From Cyclobacteriaceae bacterium (GTDB taxonomy: Bacteria; Bacteroidota; Bacteroidia; Cytophagales; Cyclobacteriaceae), in assembly GCA_028285685.1 (NCBI GenBank), contig JANQOR010000004.1:124001-188000 (forward strand): a stretch of 64,000 nt of DNA. Reading direction: 5' to 3'. The position numbers and the translations under genes are program-made. This document shows, in pieces, positions 35,035-44,300 of this stretch. The stretch's first letter is position 1, and each line of letters begins with the position of its first letter. Below the pieces are notes generated by a model. The model saw only the letters and a list, made by a program, of their open reading frames with translations. It did not search any database and was not told where the DNA came from.

Positions 35035-35997
35035 CTAGAATCTCTGGCCCATCCGGATGCCAACGTATTTATGATAGGTGGACTCGGAAGTTTCTCTGGT
35101 TCTTCTGTAGTAGAAAAGTGCAAAATCGAACTTAGTCCAGCTAAACAAAAGGCCCGCTCTTGTCTGATACACCCATTTTTCGGAAGTCTTCGTGAATATT
35201 GACTCTTCACCTATGATACCACCTTCGATTGTACTGTTGTAGGTCACATACTCGAGTCCCGGACTTATGAAAAAATAGGCTTCATGCTGTTTCGGCCCGT
35301 CATTGATTCGTCCCACAACTCCGTTGAATTGAGTGGACGAGTGAATAGGCAAGAAATTCCCGAGCCGGATAATGAATTCCTGTCTGGCATGACCAAACGC
35401 CGTTCCAAGTGCAATGTTGGATTCAGATATGATATCCATGCCGTCTCCCTCGACGAGTGTCTTGGCATACTTTCCGTAAATGTTGATTATTGGCGAATTG
35501 TTTATTTGGTAATCCCATCCAAATGGAAGCTGCATTCCAAATGCCTTGTGCCAGTTGTATTGAAGGTCACCCATACGCAGTGCCGGCCCCATCCAACCGA
35601 GCTCCAATTCGGCATAGATATATGAACTGTTCTTTAGGTAATATTCGTTGGTCGCAGATAAGCTGATTTGGCCAGCATACGGTCGATCCATATCGGTAGT
35701 GTCCGTCCACCATAAGTGCTTTGCTGTATAAAACCGATGATTGAGCACATATGATCTTATTTTCTTTTTCAATGTGCTTTTCCATTTGGAGGAATCTGTA
35801 ATAATACGATATCTCAACGCAACTCCCTGACTATAATATTGATCTCTACTTAGGTTGAGTGTATATGCATCATTGTCATTTTCTACCTGGAGCTCTCTCC
35901 TTAGCATTTTTTGAGCAAAAAGGGTCTGACAGCTGATTAGCAGAGCCAGGATTGTACACGAATGTTGAATGGTTAATATTGAATTACGTATGCGCAT
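35035..35997 (-). CDS. LpxR-family lipid A 3'-O-deacylase
   Basis: 320 residues with a signal peptide ending near FAQ. The mature N terminus (RRELQVENDNDAYTLNLSRD, then QYYSQGVALRYRI) fits the LpxR/DUF2219 family, which forms a 12-stranded outer-membrane barrel and removes the 3' acyloxyacyl chain of lipid A. Aromatic-girdle strands occur throughout, and the last strand ends in YVGIRMGQRF, a Phe-terminated outer-membrane signature. Family is fairly clear; activity on this organism's lipid A is inferred. Confidence 0.82.
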   Translation of the reverse strand: MRIRNSILTIQHSCTILALLISCQTLFAQKMLRRELQVENDNDAYTLNLSRDQYYSQGVALRYRIITDSSKWKSTLKKKIRSYVLNHRFYTAKHLWWTDTTDMDRPYAGQISLSATNEYYLKNSSYIYAELELGWMGPALRMGDLQYNWHKAFGMQLPFGWDYQINNSPIINIYGKYAKTLVEGDGMDIISESNIALGTAFGHARQEFIIRLGNFLPIHSSTQFNGVVGRINDGPKQHEAYFFISPGLEYVTYNSTIEGGIIGEESIFTKTSEKWVYQTRAGLLFSWTKFDFALFYYRRTRETSESTYHKYVGIRMGQRF

Positions 35998-36154
35998 TTG
36001 CAGACCTAAAATTGTCTTGAGTTATTTTACAATCTTAGTGAGAAGATTCATAAGAGCATAAATTTTTTCTGTCAGGCTGTTTACATCGATCCAGGTTTCT
36101 CTATGTGACCTGTTTTCATTTTATAGCTTCGTATGCAACATTAGTTATTTCATC

Positions 36155-37033
36155 TCAACAAGGCTCGCAAACCTCATCCTCAGTTTCGAATTCAATGGTC
36201 GTGTGGTTGATTCCTAGTCTTTCTAGCTTTGATTTTGCTTCCAGCTTTATTGACTCAAGTTGCATCAGTGTCTTATCTTTTTCCACCACCAGGTGCACAG
36301 AAAGGATATGGTATGAGCCGTCCATAGTCCAGGAATGGCAGTCGTGGAAATTTTTTATTCCATTAATCTCTAGTAGACTGGAATGGATTTTTTGCAAGTC
36401 GATGTTGGAAGGTGTTCCCTGAAGTATTATTTGAAAGCTCTCTCGAAGATTCCGATAAACATTGTAGAGAATGAAGATAGCGATAAGAACCGACAGTGCA
36501 GGATCGATAATCGGCAGGTCAAAGAAGTGGATAACAATCGCCCCCACCATCGTTGCAGCCCAGCCAAGAACATCTTCCAGCAAATGTGTAAAGACCGCCT
36601 TTTCGTTTATCGAATGTCCTTTACTGAGACGGTAGGCTGCAAACCCATTTACCAGTAGACCTGCAATCGCAAGTATGATCATTCCATTGGTATCCGGTTT
36701 CACAGGATTTAACAATCGCGGGATCGCCTCCAAAACGACAAAAATTGATCCGATTACCAGGATAATGGAGCTCACTAAGGCACCAATTACAGTCAATCGT
36801 TTGTAGCCGTAGGAGAATTTGCTATCTCTTTTTTTTCTGGAGGCTTTTGCAAAATACCATGAAATGCCAAGCGTGAAACTGTCACCAAGGTCGTGAATGG
36901 CGTCTGAGATAATAGCAACACTATTTGTCAAAAAGCCGCCTGCTATTTCAATGACTGAGAAGAGCAAATTGAGGAAGAACGCTACTTTAATGTTGCCTTC
37001 TGAATGATCATGATGATGTGAATGTGAGGCCAT
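36155..37033 (-). CDS. Cation diffusion facilitator (CDF) metal transporter
   Basis: 292 residues. A His-rich N terminus (MASHSHHHDHSEG) precedes six membrane helices. The TM2 metal site SDAIHDLGDS and the TM5 HLLEDVLGW segment (HxxxD-type site) are intact. A cytoplasmic C-terminal domain of the ferredoxin-like fold follows and ends CEPC. The family exports Zn2+, Co2+, Cd2+ or related ions using the proton gradient. Monocistronic, in a stretch with no metal regulator close by. Confidence 0.92.
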   Translation of the reverse strand: MASHSHHHDHSEGNIKVAFFLNLLFSVIEIAGGFLTNSVAIISDAIHDLGDSFTLGISWYFAKASRKKRDSKFSYGYKRLTVIGALVSSIILVIGSIFVVLEAIPRLLNPVKPDTNGMIILAIAGLLVNGFAAYRLSKGHSINEKAVFTHLLEDVLGWAATMVGAIVIHFFDLPIIDPALSVLIAIFILYNVYRNLRESFQIILQGTPSNIDLQKIHSSLLEINGIKNFHDCHSWTMDGSYHILSVHLVVEKDKTLMQLESIKLEAKSKLERLGINHTTIEFETEDEVCEPC

Positions 37034-37249
37034 TGTCTGTCGCTAGTCCTAACTGATACGTTACTGTTTTTTAGTAGATATAGCGTTTCAAATAAAGTTG
37101 AAGACTATATGAATAGAAACAAAATTTTGGAGGGGGTTGGCCCTTTGGCTATCAACGTCACAGAGTAGGTTTTCACGGATGAGAAAAATACTCCATTTAT
37201 GTATGGATGCGTTTTCAGAAAAGAGATTAAGAGTGGGATAGAAGTCGAT

Positions 37250-38563
37250 CTAGACTGTTCGTTCTAAATCAAAAGCTTCAAGGTAGTCAGCTACTTTTCT
37301 CACAAACATGCCACCAAGGGCGCCATCGACGACTCTGTGATCGTAGCTATGAGAAAGAAACATTTTGCTCCTGATGCCAATCAAGTCTCCTTCCGGAGTT
37401 TCCACGACTGAGGGTTTCTTCTGAATTGCCCCGAGTGCCATAATAGCAACTTGCGGTTGCATTATGATCGGTGTACCCATGACATTTCCAAAGGACCCCA
37501 CGTTAGATACCGTATATGTTCCTCCCTGAAGCTCATCAGGTTTGAGTTGATTCTCTCGCGCACGTCTTGCAAGGTCATTGACTTTTTTTGTAATTCCTAA
37601 GAGGCTCAACTGATCTGCATTATGTATGACAGGTACAATTAGATTCCCACTAGGAAGAGCGGTTGCCATTCCGATGTTAATAGCAGCTTTCTTCACGATC
37701 TTATCGCCATCTACCTGAACGTTGATCATTGGAAAATCCTTGATGGCCTTAACGATAGCCTCAATCAAAATGGGAGTGAATGTAAGACTTTCCCCTTCGC
37801 GAGCTTTGAACGGCTCCTTGACCTTGTTTCTCCAGGTCACAACTTTGCTAACATCTGCTTCAACAAATGAAGTGACATGCGGGGAAATGTGTTTGGATGC
37901 GACCATGCGCTCGGCAATCATCTTCCGCATTCGGTCCATCTCGATGATTTCATCCTGGCCACTTACCGCTACTGGGGCTGGTTGATGAACGGCTGGGGGA
38001 GCTTGGGTCACTGGAACTCCAACTTGGCTTCCGCTGACTTTCCTTGTCTTCACATAAGCAAGAATGTCATTTTTGGTGACACGACCCTCTTTTCCCGAGC
38101 CGGTCAAAGAGTCTAGCTCGGTTGTTGAAATATTCTCTTCTTTTGCTATACTTCTGACCAGGGGAGAATAGAATCTTCCTGATTCTGATATTCTTGGAAT
38201 TCCGTTTCCGTTAGATGATGAGGTTGTGGCAATGGCTGTCTCTAAGATCTCTTCCGCTTTCTCAACCGGATCTTGCTGCACTTCTGCGGAGGGTGCTCCG
38301 TTGGAAGCCCCAGCGCCTTCTCCATCCGTTTCAATGATGGCAATTGGTTTGCCTACCTCTATTACGTCGCCCTCCTGGGCTAAAATTTCCTTCAAAACTC
38401 CAGCATGCGTTGCTGGGATTTCAGTATCAACTTTGTCTGTAGCAACTTCGAGAATTGATTCATCTTCTTCAATCGTTTCTCCAACATTTTTCAACCAGGA
38501 AAGAACTGTTCCCTCCATCACACTTTCGCCCATTTTGGGCATGACCATTTCTACTGCTGCCAT
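37250..38563 (-). CDS. Dihydrolipoamide acyltransferase (E2) of a 2-oxo acid dehydrogenase complex
   Basis: 437 residues: lipoyl domain (1-77, lipoate-bearing Lys44 in EVATDKVDTE), a linker, a peripheral-subunit-binding domain (about 133-172, SPLVRSIAKEENISTTELDS), a Pro/Ala-rich linker, and the catalytic domain with DHRVVDG (His409, Asp413). E2 passes acyl groups to CoA as the core of pyruvate, 2-oxoglutarate or branched-chain complexes. No E1 or E3 gene adjoins it, so the substrate is unsure; the sequence resembles the BCKADH-like single-lipoyl type of Bacteroidota. A perfect -7 box (TATCTTTG) lies 29 nt upstream. Confidence 0.92.
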   Translation of the reverse strand: MAAVEMVMPKMGESVMEGTVLSWLKNVGETIEEDESILEVATDKVDTEIPATHAGVLKEILAQEGDVIEVGKPIAIIETDGEGAGASNGAPSAEVQQDPVEKAEEILETAIATTSSSNGNGIPRISESGRFYSPLVRSIAKEENISTTELDSLTGSGKEGRVTKNDILAYVKTRKVSGSQVGVPVTQAPPAVHQPAPVAVSGQDEIIEMDRMRKMIAERMVASKHISPHVTSFVEADVSKVVTWRNKVKEPFKAREGESLTFTPILIEAIVKAIKDFPMINVQVDGDKIVKKAAINIGMATALPSGNLIVPVIHNADQLSLLGITKKVNDLARRARENQLKPDELQGGTYTVSNVGSFGNVMGTPIIMQPQVAIMALGAIQKKPSVVETPEGDLIGIRSKMFLSHSYDHRVVDGALGGMFVRKVADYLEAFDLERTV

Positions 38564-38591
38564 GACTTACTCAAGTTTAATTGAACCAATG

Positions 38592-38599
38592 CAAAGATA
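38592..38599 (-). promoter_or_regulatory. Putative -7 box for the E2 gene
   Basis: The minus strand reads TATCTTTG (perfect TAnnTTTG), 29 nt before the ATG at 38563. The AT-rich 100 bp further upstream could serve as an UP-like element. No clear -33 TTG is present at the right distance. Confidence 0.45.
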
Positions 38600-38639
38600 G
38601 TAAAAGGCAATAGAAAATAGTAGTACGTATGGATATACG

Positions 38640-38701
38640 AAAAAATATAGATTTTTATTCTGTTAAAATTATATAAATACGAATATTATTCTATATTTTT
38701 T
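38640..38701. repeat. 12-bp perfect inverted repeat in AT-rich spacer
   Basis: AAAAAATATAGA at 38640-38651 is the exact reverse complement of TCTATATTTTTT at 38690-38701; 38 bp separate the arms. It lies upstream of the E2 promoter candidate, in the 183-bp gap after cinA. The arms are nearly all A/T, so chance is possible. Confidence 0.5.
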
Positions 38702-38746
38702 AAATTCAGGACTTTTAATGGAATGGATCAATTTAGGGATTGTTGT

Positions 38747-39994
38747 CTACTTTTTGACAAGGTTTGATCGAATTATATTCAGGGCGACCATGGCACTTAG
38801 TTGGATATTCAACTTTCGATCTTTGGCGAATACGAACTTTCGCGCCTCGGTCTTTTCTCCATCACTGTAAGCTATCCATACGGTTCCGACAGGCTTGTCT
38901 TTTGTGGCACCGCCGGGACCAGCAATTCCACTCAGTGAAACACCAATAGAAGTCCCAAAGACCTCCCTAATATTCTTAGCCATTTGAATCACCACCTCCT
39001 CACTGACTGCGCCTTGAGTTTTTAAAACTTCTGGATCAACCTGCAGTGCCTTTTCTTTTATATCATATGAATAGGCCACATAGGAGCCCTGAAAGTAGTC
39101 AGAACTGCCGGGCACAGACGTGATCAAATGGGATAGATATCCACCAGTACAACTTTCGGCACATGCAATAGTTTTGTTGTTCTCCCGAAGTAACTGACCA
39201 ACTCGCTCCTCCAGCTCAATGTTGCCAATAGCATACACATATTTTTCGATAAGTGGCATGCAGAGCTCTATTTGCTCATCCACATCTTTTTCTAGTTGCT
39301 CCTGATCAGAGCCGGTGGCGGTAAGTCTTAGTTTTACCTGGGCCAAGGTGGGTAAATACGCCAGTTTGATGTGAGAGGGAAGATTTTTTTCCCAATCTTG
39401 TAATTTTTCAGCGAGTCTGGATTCAGGTATACCTCCCGTTCGAATAATCTTATGATGGATTTTTCCCTTAACGAACCTGCGCTTGAGTTTTGGCAGGATT
39501 TCCTTCTCCATCATGGCTTTCATTTCAAAAGGAACACCAGGCATCGAAATGAAGATCGTTTCATTTCGTTCAAGCCAAATTCCAGGTGCGGTTCCAAGTT
39601 CATTTGTGATCTTCGTAGAACCCATTGGCTGGATAGCCTGACCTCTGTTTAATTCATTCAATTCCCACCCAGCTCGTTCATAACGTTCACTGATTTCTTC
39701 CAGAGCTGCTTCGTTCATCTCCAATTCAACCTGAAAATATTTTGCAAGTGTAGGTTTTGTCAGATCGTCGTTGGTTGGTCCAAGGCCACCAGTAATAAGA
39801 ATCACTTCAGCTCGTTTCTCCGCTTCCTCAAATGCGATTAGTATCTCGTCCTCCTTATCAGGGCTCGTCGTCTTCCTAATTACTCTAATTCCAAGTTGGT
39901 CAAGCTCTCCGCTGATCCAATGGGAATTTGTGTCCAATGTTTGACCATAAAGAATTTCATCGCCAATGGTGATGATCTCTGCATTTACTGACAT
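38747..39994 (-). CDS. cinA: CinA-family protein (nicotinamide-nucleotide amidase / competence-damage inducible)
   Basis: 415 residues with both halves: an N-terminal MoCF-like domain (VILITGGLGPTNDDLTKPTL, about 72-91) with ADP-ribose pyrophosphatase activity in characterised relatives, and a C-terminal CinA amidohydrolase domain (AESCTGGYLSHLITSVPGSS, then SLSGIAGPGGATKDKPVGTV). The full protein repairs damaged pyridine nucleotides. Length and motifs are canonical. Its start lies 81 bp from the divergent DUF4197 gene. Confidence 0.95.
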   Translation of the reverse strand: MSVNAEIITIGDEILYGQTLDTNSHWISGELDQLGIRVIRKTTSPDKEDEILIAFEEAEKRAEVILITGGLGPTNDDLTKPTLAKYFQVELEMNEAALEEISERYERAGWELNELNRGQAIQPMGSTKITNELGTAPGIWLERNETIFISMPGVPFEMKAMMEKEILPKLKRRFVKGKIHHKIIRTGGIPESRLAEKLQDWEKNLPSHIKLAYLPTLAQVKLRLTATGSDQEQLEKDVDEQIELCMPLIEKYVYAIGNIELEERVGQLLRENNKTIACAESCTGGYLSHLITSVPGSSDYFQGSYVAYSYDIKEKALQVDPEVLKTQGAVSEEVVIQMAKNIREVFGTSIGVSLSGIAGPGGATKDKPVGTVWIAYSDGEKTEARKFVFAKDRKLNIQLSAMVALNIIRSNLVKK

Positions 39995-40075
39995 AGTATA
40001 GTTCTGGATCTTTGGGGCTTAAGTAGTTCTTACTTTTAAAGTGGCTATTTTTAATGGCTCAAAAATACAACGAAC

Positions 40076-40795
40076 ATGATGAATGCCTTGATTAGAATAT
40101 GTCTTATTTCTTTGCTATTTATAGGATGTACGGCACAGCAGATACAACAAGCGATTGACGGCTATCTCGGAGATGCAGCTGAGCTGACAGAAGGGGATGT
40201 GGCTGCTGGATTGAAAGAGGCTCTAGTGTCGGGTATTACGAAAGGTACGACTAATGTCAGTAGGGTAGATGGGTACCTCAAAAATCCAAACATCAAAATA
40301 CCATTTCCTCCCGACATCCAAAAAGTGGAGAATAAACTTCGCAGCATAGGACTTGGAAATCAAGTTGATAAGTTCGTTACCACCTTAAACAGAGGAGCAG
40401 AGGAAGCAGCTAAAGAGGCGAAACCAATTTTTGTCTCTGCCATCACTTCGATGACGATTAATGATGCCTGGAATATATTAAAGGGTGATGATAAGATGGC
40501 AGCCACCAATTATTTGAAGCGAGTCACCTCGAGTCAACTACGAGCCAAGTTCTCACCGATAATCAAGCGATCCCTGGATAAAACGGAAGCAACCAAGTAC
40601 TATTCAGACATAATTAACACCTATAATAAGATACCCTTAGTGGAGAAGGTAAATCCCAATTTGGAAGGCTATGCGACTGACAAAGCTATGGATGGTCTGT
40701 TTTTTATGATTGCCAAGGAAGAAACGAATATTAGAGCTGACCCAGTTGCCAGGACAACGGAATTACTGAAAAGAGTATTCAAAGAGCAAGATTGA
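40076..40795 (+). CDS. DUF4197 lipoprotein
   Basis: 239 residues. The N-terminal hydrophobic segment ends in a lipobox (LLFIGC), so the protein is a lipoprotein. The body (LTEGDVAAGLKEALVSGITK, NPNIKIPFPPDIQKVENKLR) is the DUF4197 domain, a helical family of unknown function found in Proteobacteria and Bacteroidota. It has two adjacent Met codons, and the second also serves. The EF-hand protein gene starts about 27 bp after its stop on the same strand. Confidence 0.85.
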   Translation: MMNALIRICLISLLFIGCTAQQIQQAIDGYLGDAAELTEGDVAAGLKEALVSGITKGTTNVSRVDGYLKNPNIKIPFPPDIQKVENKLRSIGLGNQVDKFVTTLNRGAEEAAKEAKPIFVSAITSMTINDAWNILKGDDKMAATNYLKRVTSSQLRAKFSPIIKRSLDKTEATKYYSDIINTYNKIPLVEKVNPNLEGYATDKAMDGLFFMIAKEETNIRADPVARTTELLKRVFKEQD

Positions 40796-40822
40796 GTATT
40801 TTTGCTGCATATCATCGCCTGT

Positions 40823-41371
40823 ATGCTGACTGAATTCCAAACAAATAAGTTAGAACGATTTTTCTATATCCTTGATTTTGACCGAAATGGGGTAATCGAG
40901 GAGGCAGATTTCCTTGCCATTGCTCAGAACCTTTGTGTCCTTTGGAGACTAAAAGAGGATACTGTAGAGTACAACAAGGTGATCTCCAAATTTTCAGAGG
41001 AGTGGAAGAAGTTTAATCATTTTGTTAACAATGATACGGAAGTAGCGAACTGGGCACACCTGGTCGAATTTGCAGACAAGGTGATCATCAACGGTGACGA
41101 AGAGCTATACAATGCCTATGTGGATAATTTCGCTGGCGAAATATTTGACAATTTCGACGCGGACAAAGACGGATACATTTCTCTTGATGAGTTCATCGAC
41201 CTCTTTTGTGCTTATCGGATCGAAGTAAGATTTGCTGCCAAGGCCTTCAGAAAAATAGACCTCAATCATGACGATCTTATTAGTAGAGGTGAGCTAATTA
41301 GCGCGGTTAAAGAATTTTTCAGAAGCGATGATGAAAAAGCGCCAGGTAATTGGCTGTTTGGGAATTTCTAG
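40823..41371 (+). CDS. Calexcitin/calerythrin-like EF-hand calcium-binding protein
   Basis: 182 residues from the ATG at 40823 (MLTEFQTNKLERFF). A TTG seven codons earlier is less likely. Three EF-hand loops can be read: DFDRNGVIEEAD (residues 20-31, Asp at position 12 instead of Glu), DADKDGYISLDE (canonical) and DLNHDDLISRGE (Asp at position 6 instead of Gly). A fourth, degenerate hand lies in between. This spacing matches the calerythrin/calexcitin group of sarcoplasmic-type calcium-binding proteins known from Actinobacteria. It has no signal peptide, so cytoplasmic. Its stop abuts that of the convergent subtilase (TAGCTA). Confidence 0.85.
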   Translation: MLTEFQTNKLERFFYILDFDRNGVIEEADFLAIAQNLCVLWRLKEDTVEYNKVISKFSEEWKKFNHFVNNDTEVANWAHLVEFADKVIINGDEELYNAYVDNFAGEIFDNFDADKDGYISLDEFIDLFCAYRIEVRFAAKAFRKIDLNHDDLISRGELISAVKEFFRSDDEKAPGNWLFGNF

Positions 41372-44300
41372 CTAATCCGGTCTGACAATTAACCTTCTTT
41401 CATAAATACTGCCTTCTGTTTCCAACTTTAGGATGTAGATTCCAGGATTCAGGAACGACAAGTCCAAGCTCGAAGCAAACTGCAGCTTAGTAATCAGGGA
41501 GCCTGATAAATTCCAGAGAGATAGATCATTTACCTTCGAGTTACTTTGTGATAGTAGTACTACATGCCCATCTGATGGATTGGGGTAAATGATAAATAGA
41601 TTAGCTATTTGTACACCTAAGGGTGGAATAAGATCAAGTTGGAGGGTGTCGCTGTGTATACAACCATTATCATTCGTGATTTTTGCAACAATTTCGTAAA
41701 GATCATCATTTAATGTGAAGGTGGGTTTAGCAGAGGTTTCAACAAGGTCACCGTCGATGTACCATTCGAACTGGGATATTCCCTCCGAAGGATTGGTACT
41801 GAGGGATATCCTGTTTTTTTCACCAATCTTTTGGGAAGTACTAACGATTTCCAGTTCGAATTCCTCAAAGGTGACGTTGACTTCTATTGGTTCACTTGGC
41901 AACCCATCGTCAAGACCGACAACGAAAATCTGCATACTTTCGGTAACCAGCAACTCGGTACCTTTTTTGATTAGGTCGGTCAGTTCGACATCTCGATAGA
42001 ATCCAAAAATTTCACCATTTTGAGGTTGTAACAGAGAGAATCCATTTTCGCAAAAAATCACATCCTGCTGACTTGGGATGCTTGAGCTGCTGAAAGTGAA
42101 CGTTTTTTCTTCGCTTACTGTACAATCATTTTCGTTTGTTTGATCAAGACGGATGTTGACCTGGAGCTCTGCCGAGTCAAGCACGATCTCATTTTCAGTT
42201 CCCTGTGATACATCATTCACAAACCACTCAAGACTCTCGGCATCAAGCGGCGGCCTGACGATGATTTGATGTGCAACGGAGGTGGTATCGATTTCGATCG
42301 TGAAGTTGGTGGAGAATTGTTCAACAACAATTTCTACTGGTGTTTTCAGACTTTCAAATTGGTTGTAAATCCCACTTACAAAAATGGTAGTGTTGCCAGA
42401 AAAAGGACCAACTTCCAAGTCATTTCCTTGGTGGGTGGGATTTAAGTCCTGCTCATTGCTGAAAACCTTGAGAAAATCTGCTGAGGGATCTGAGAGCGTG
42501 ACAAGATCACCCGGACAAATATTGAAGGTCGTAAAAACCGGACTATCCGGCCTTTCAGCTACGACAAGTGTCTTAACAGTCGTATCCAGACATCCCGCTT
42601 CATTCTCAACGGTAAGAGATATCTCATACTGCCCAGCCTGATTGAAAGAGAGCATCGGATTTTGGATTGTTGAGGTGGTACCTTGACCGAAATCCCAGTT
42701 CCAAGTCATAGGTTGAAAACTCTCATCGATAAACGAAACCACATTCGTTGAATTATCCAGATACAATGTATCAGGTTCGATTCTAAAGTTGGCTACCTCT
42801 TCTATTAAACGCACGGGAATCTGGAATATGTCAGAGGCGTACGCTGCGTCCATATTTTTGACATAAAAAGCTGTATCCTGATCTATTGTTCCGGTTGTGA
42901 ATTCTGTTCCCTCCTGCAGCTGCACCAAACCTTCGGGATCCTGGAAAAATTGATAAACTTCTCCTGCCTGCGGGTTTATCTTGACCTGACTGCCCTCGCA
43001 ACTGACGACAGATTCTAAAATCCGCGGATTGGAGACAATTTGTGATAGCTGGTTCTCAGCATTGGCAAATTGAGCCTCTAGTCCACTCTGAGTTGGTCCA
43101 GCGGCGACTATTACGTTGAAAAATTCGCTATCGAAAGCGCCTAATTGTGCGATGGTTGTGCCAATTAGCATGGCCACATCATTGCCATCGCCATTTGTGC
43201 CTGCAGCTGCTAATTGCTGATTTACCAGGAAGTCATATTTCGAAGCATCGTCAAAAGTGGTTTCGACATCGAAATCATTTCCATTTTGATTGTCAACGTC
43301 GAGTACAGAGTAGCGTGGTGTTCCTGTGGATATGACTTTGACTCCCGAAAACAAGGTCTCGGCTAGGTTTTTGGTGAAGACGTATTCACCAGAGCCATCA
43401 AAAGCTGCCTCATTTTTTAGTGGATCGTCAAGATCAAAATCTGCAAATAGCCCAATACTCAAATTGTCCAGTTGTGTATCTGAATTGTTGACTAAACGAT
43501 AGCGAAGCAGAATGTAATCATCACCTATCCAAGAATAGTTGGACTGTTCGATGATTAGATTGTTAATTGGATCTTCGAATTCGGAGTAACCGAATAGGTT
43601 TGCGACTGGATGGTGGAGAAGCTTGTAGTTTTTCTTGGAATTGAAATTCTGCTCTCTTGACTGGGTGGCGTAGTCAGAGATCACATTGTCCGAAACCGAC
43701 ATTTCCGATTGTGCGACAATCAAGCCTGCATAGGTAAGGATTGTATTCCCATTGTGCAAGATACCGCTTCCATGTGAAAAAAATTGATCGGCAAATCCCA
43801 GATTCCCATTTCCGGCAATGGTCATTTTAAGATCGGATCCAAAATCAATGTGGTCGGGTGAAGTAGCTGTTTGAATAAACTGATAGTCAGTGTAGGCTCC
43901 TTCCATAAGATCAAGCCGTAAGACGATCGGTGTTTCAGGTTCTAGATTATCACTTAAAACAATGTCAAAGGTGCTATTGCCCACTTCCAGGGTATTCAAC
44001 GCTGGAAGATGAACCACATTTTCTGCAATTGAGAAGTTATCCTCAGGAGAGGATATTGTGATTTGTAGTTCCTCCGTCGGCGAGAGAAAGTTCGTCTGTT
44101 CAAGATTAAAGGTTACAGTATCTCCAAAGAACAGGTTGTTGCTGAACGCTGTTTGAGCCTCAAAATCTGTCACACGAACTGACTTTAAATTCGTTTGGGA
44201 AACGGCATTGAAGGCATTGACTCTTCCATGGCCGAGCTTGCCTTCAAAAAAGGAATTTGTTCCTATATCATAAATATCATCGGCGCTTATACGAACTCTT

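Noticed and set aside
34956-35210. 84-residue minus frame and 66-residue plus frame at the LpxR 3' end
   Set aside because: The 84-residue frame overlaps the LpxR C terminus in another phase and has no domain; the -7 box of the M16 gene lies inside it.
37109-37168. A 19-codon open frame (MNRNKILEGVGPLAINVTE)
   Set aside because: No supporting ribosome site, family or conservation evidence; such frames are common in spacers of this size.
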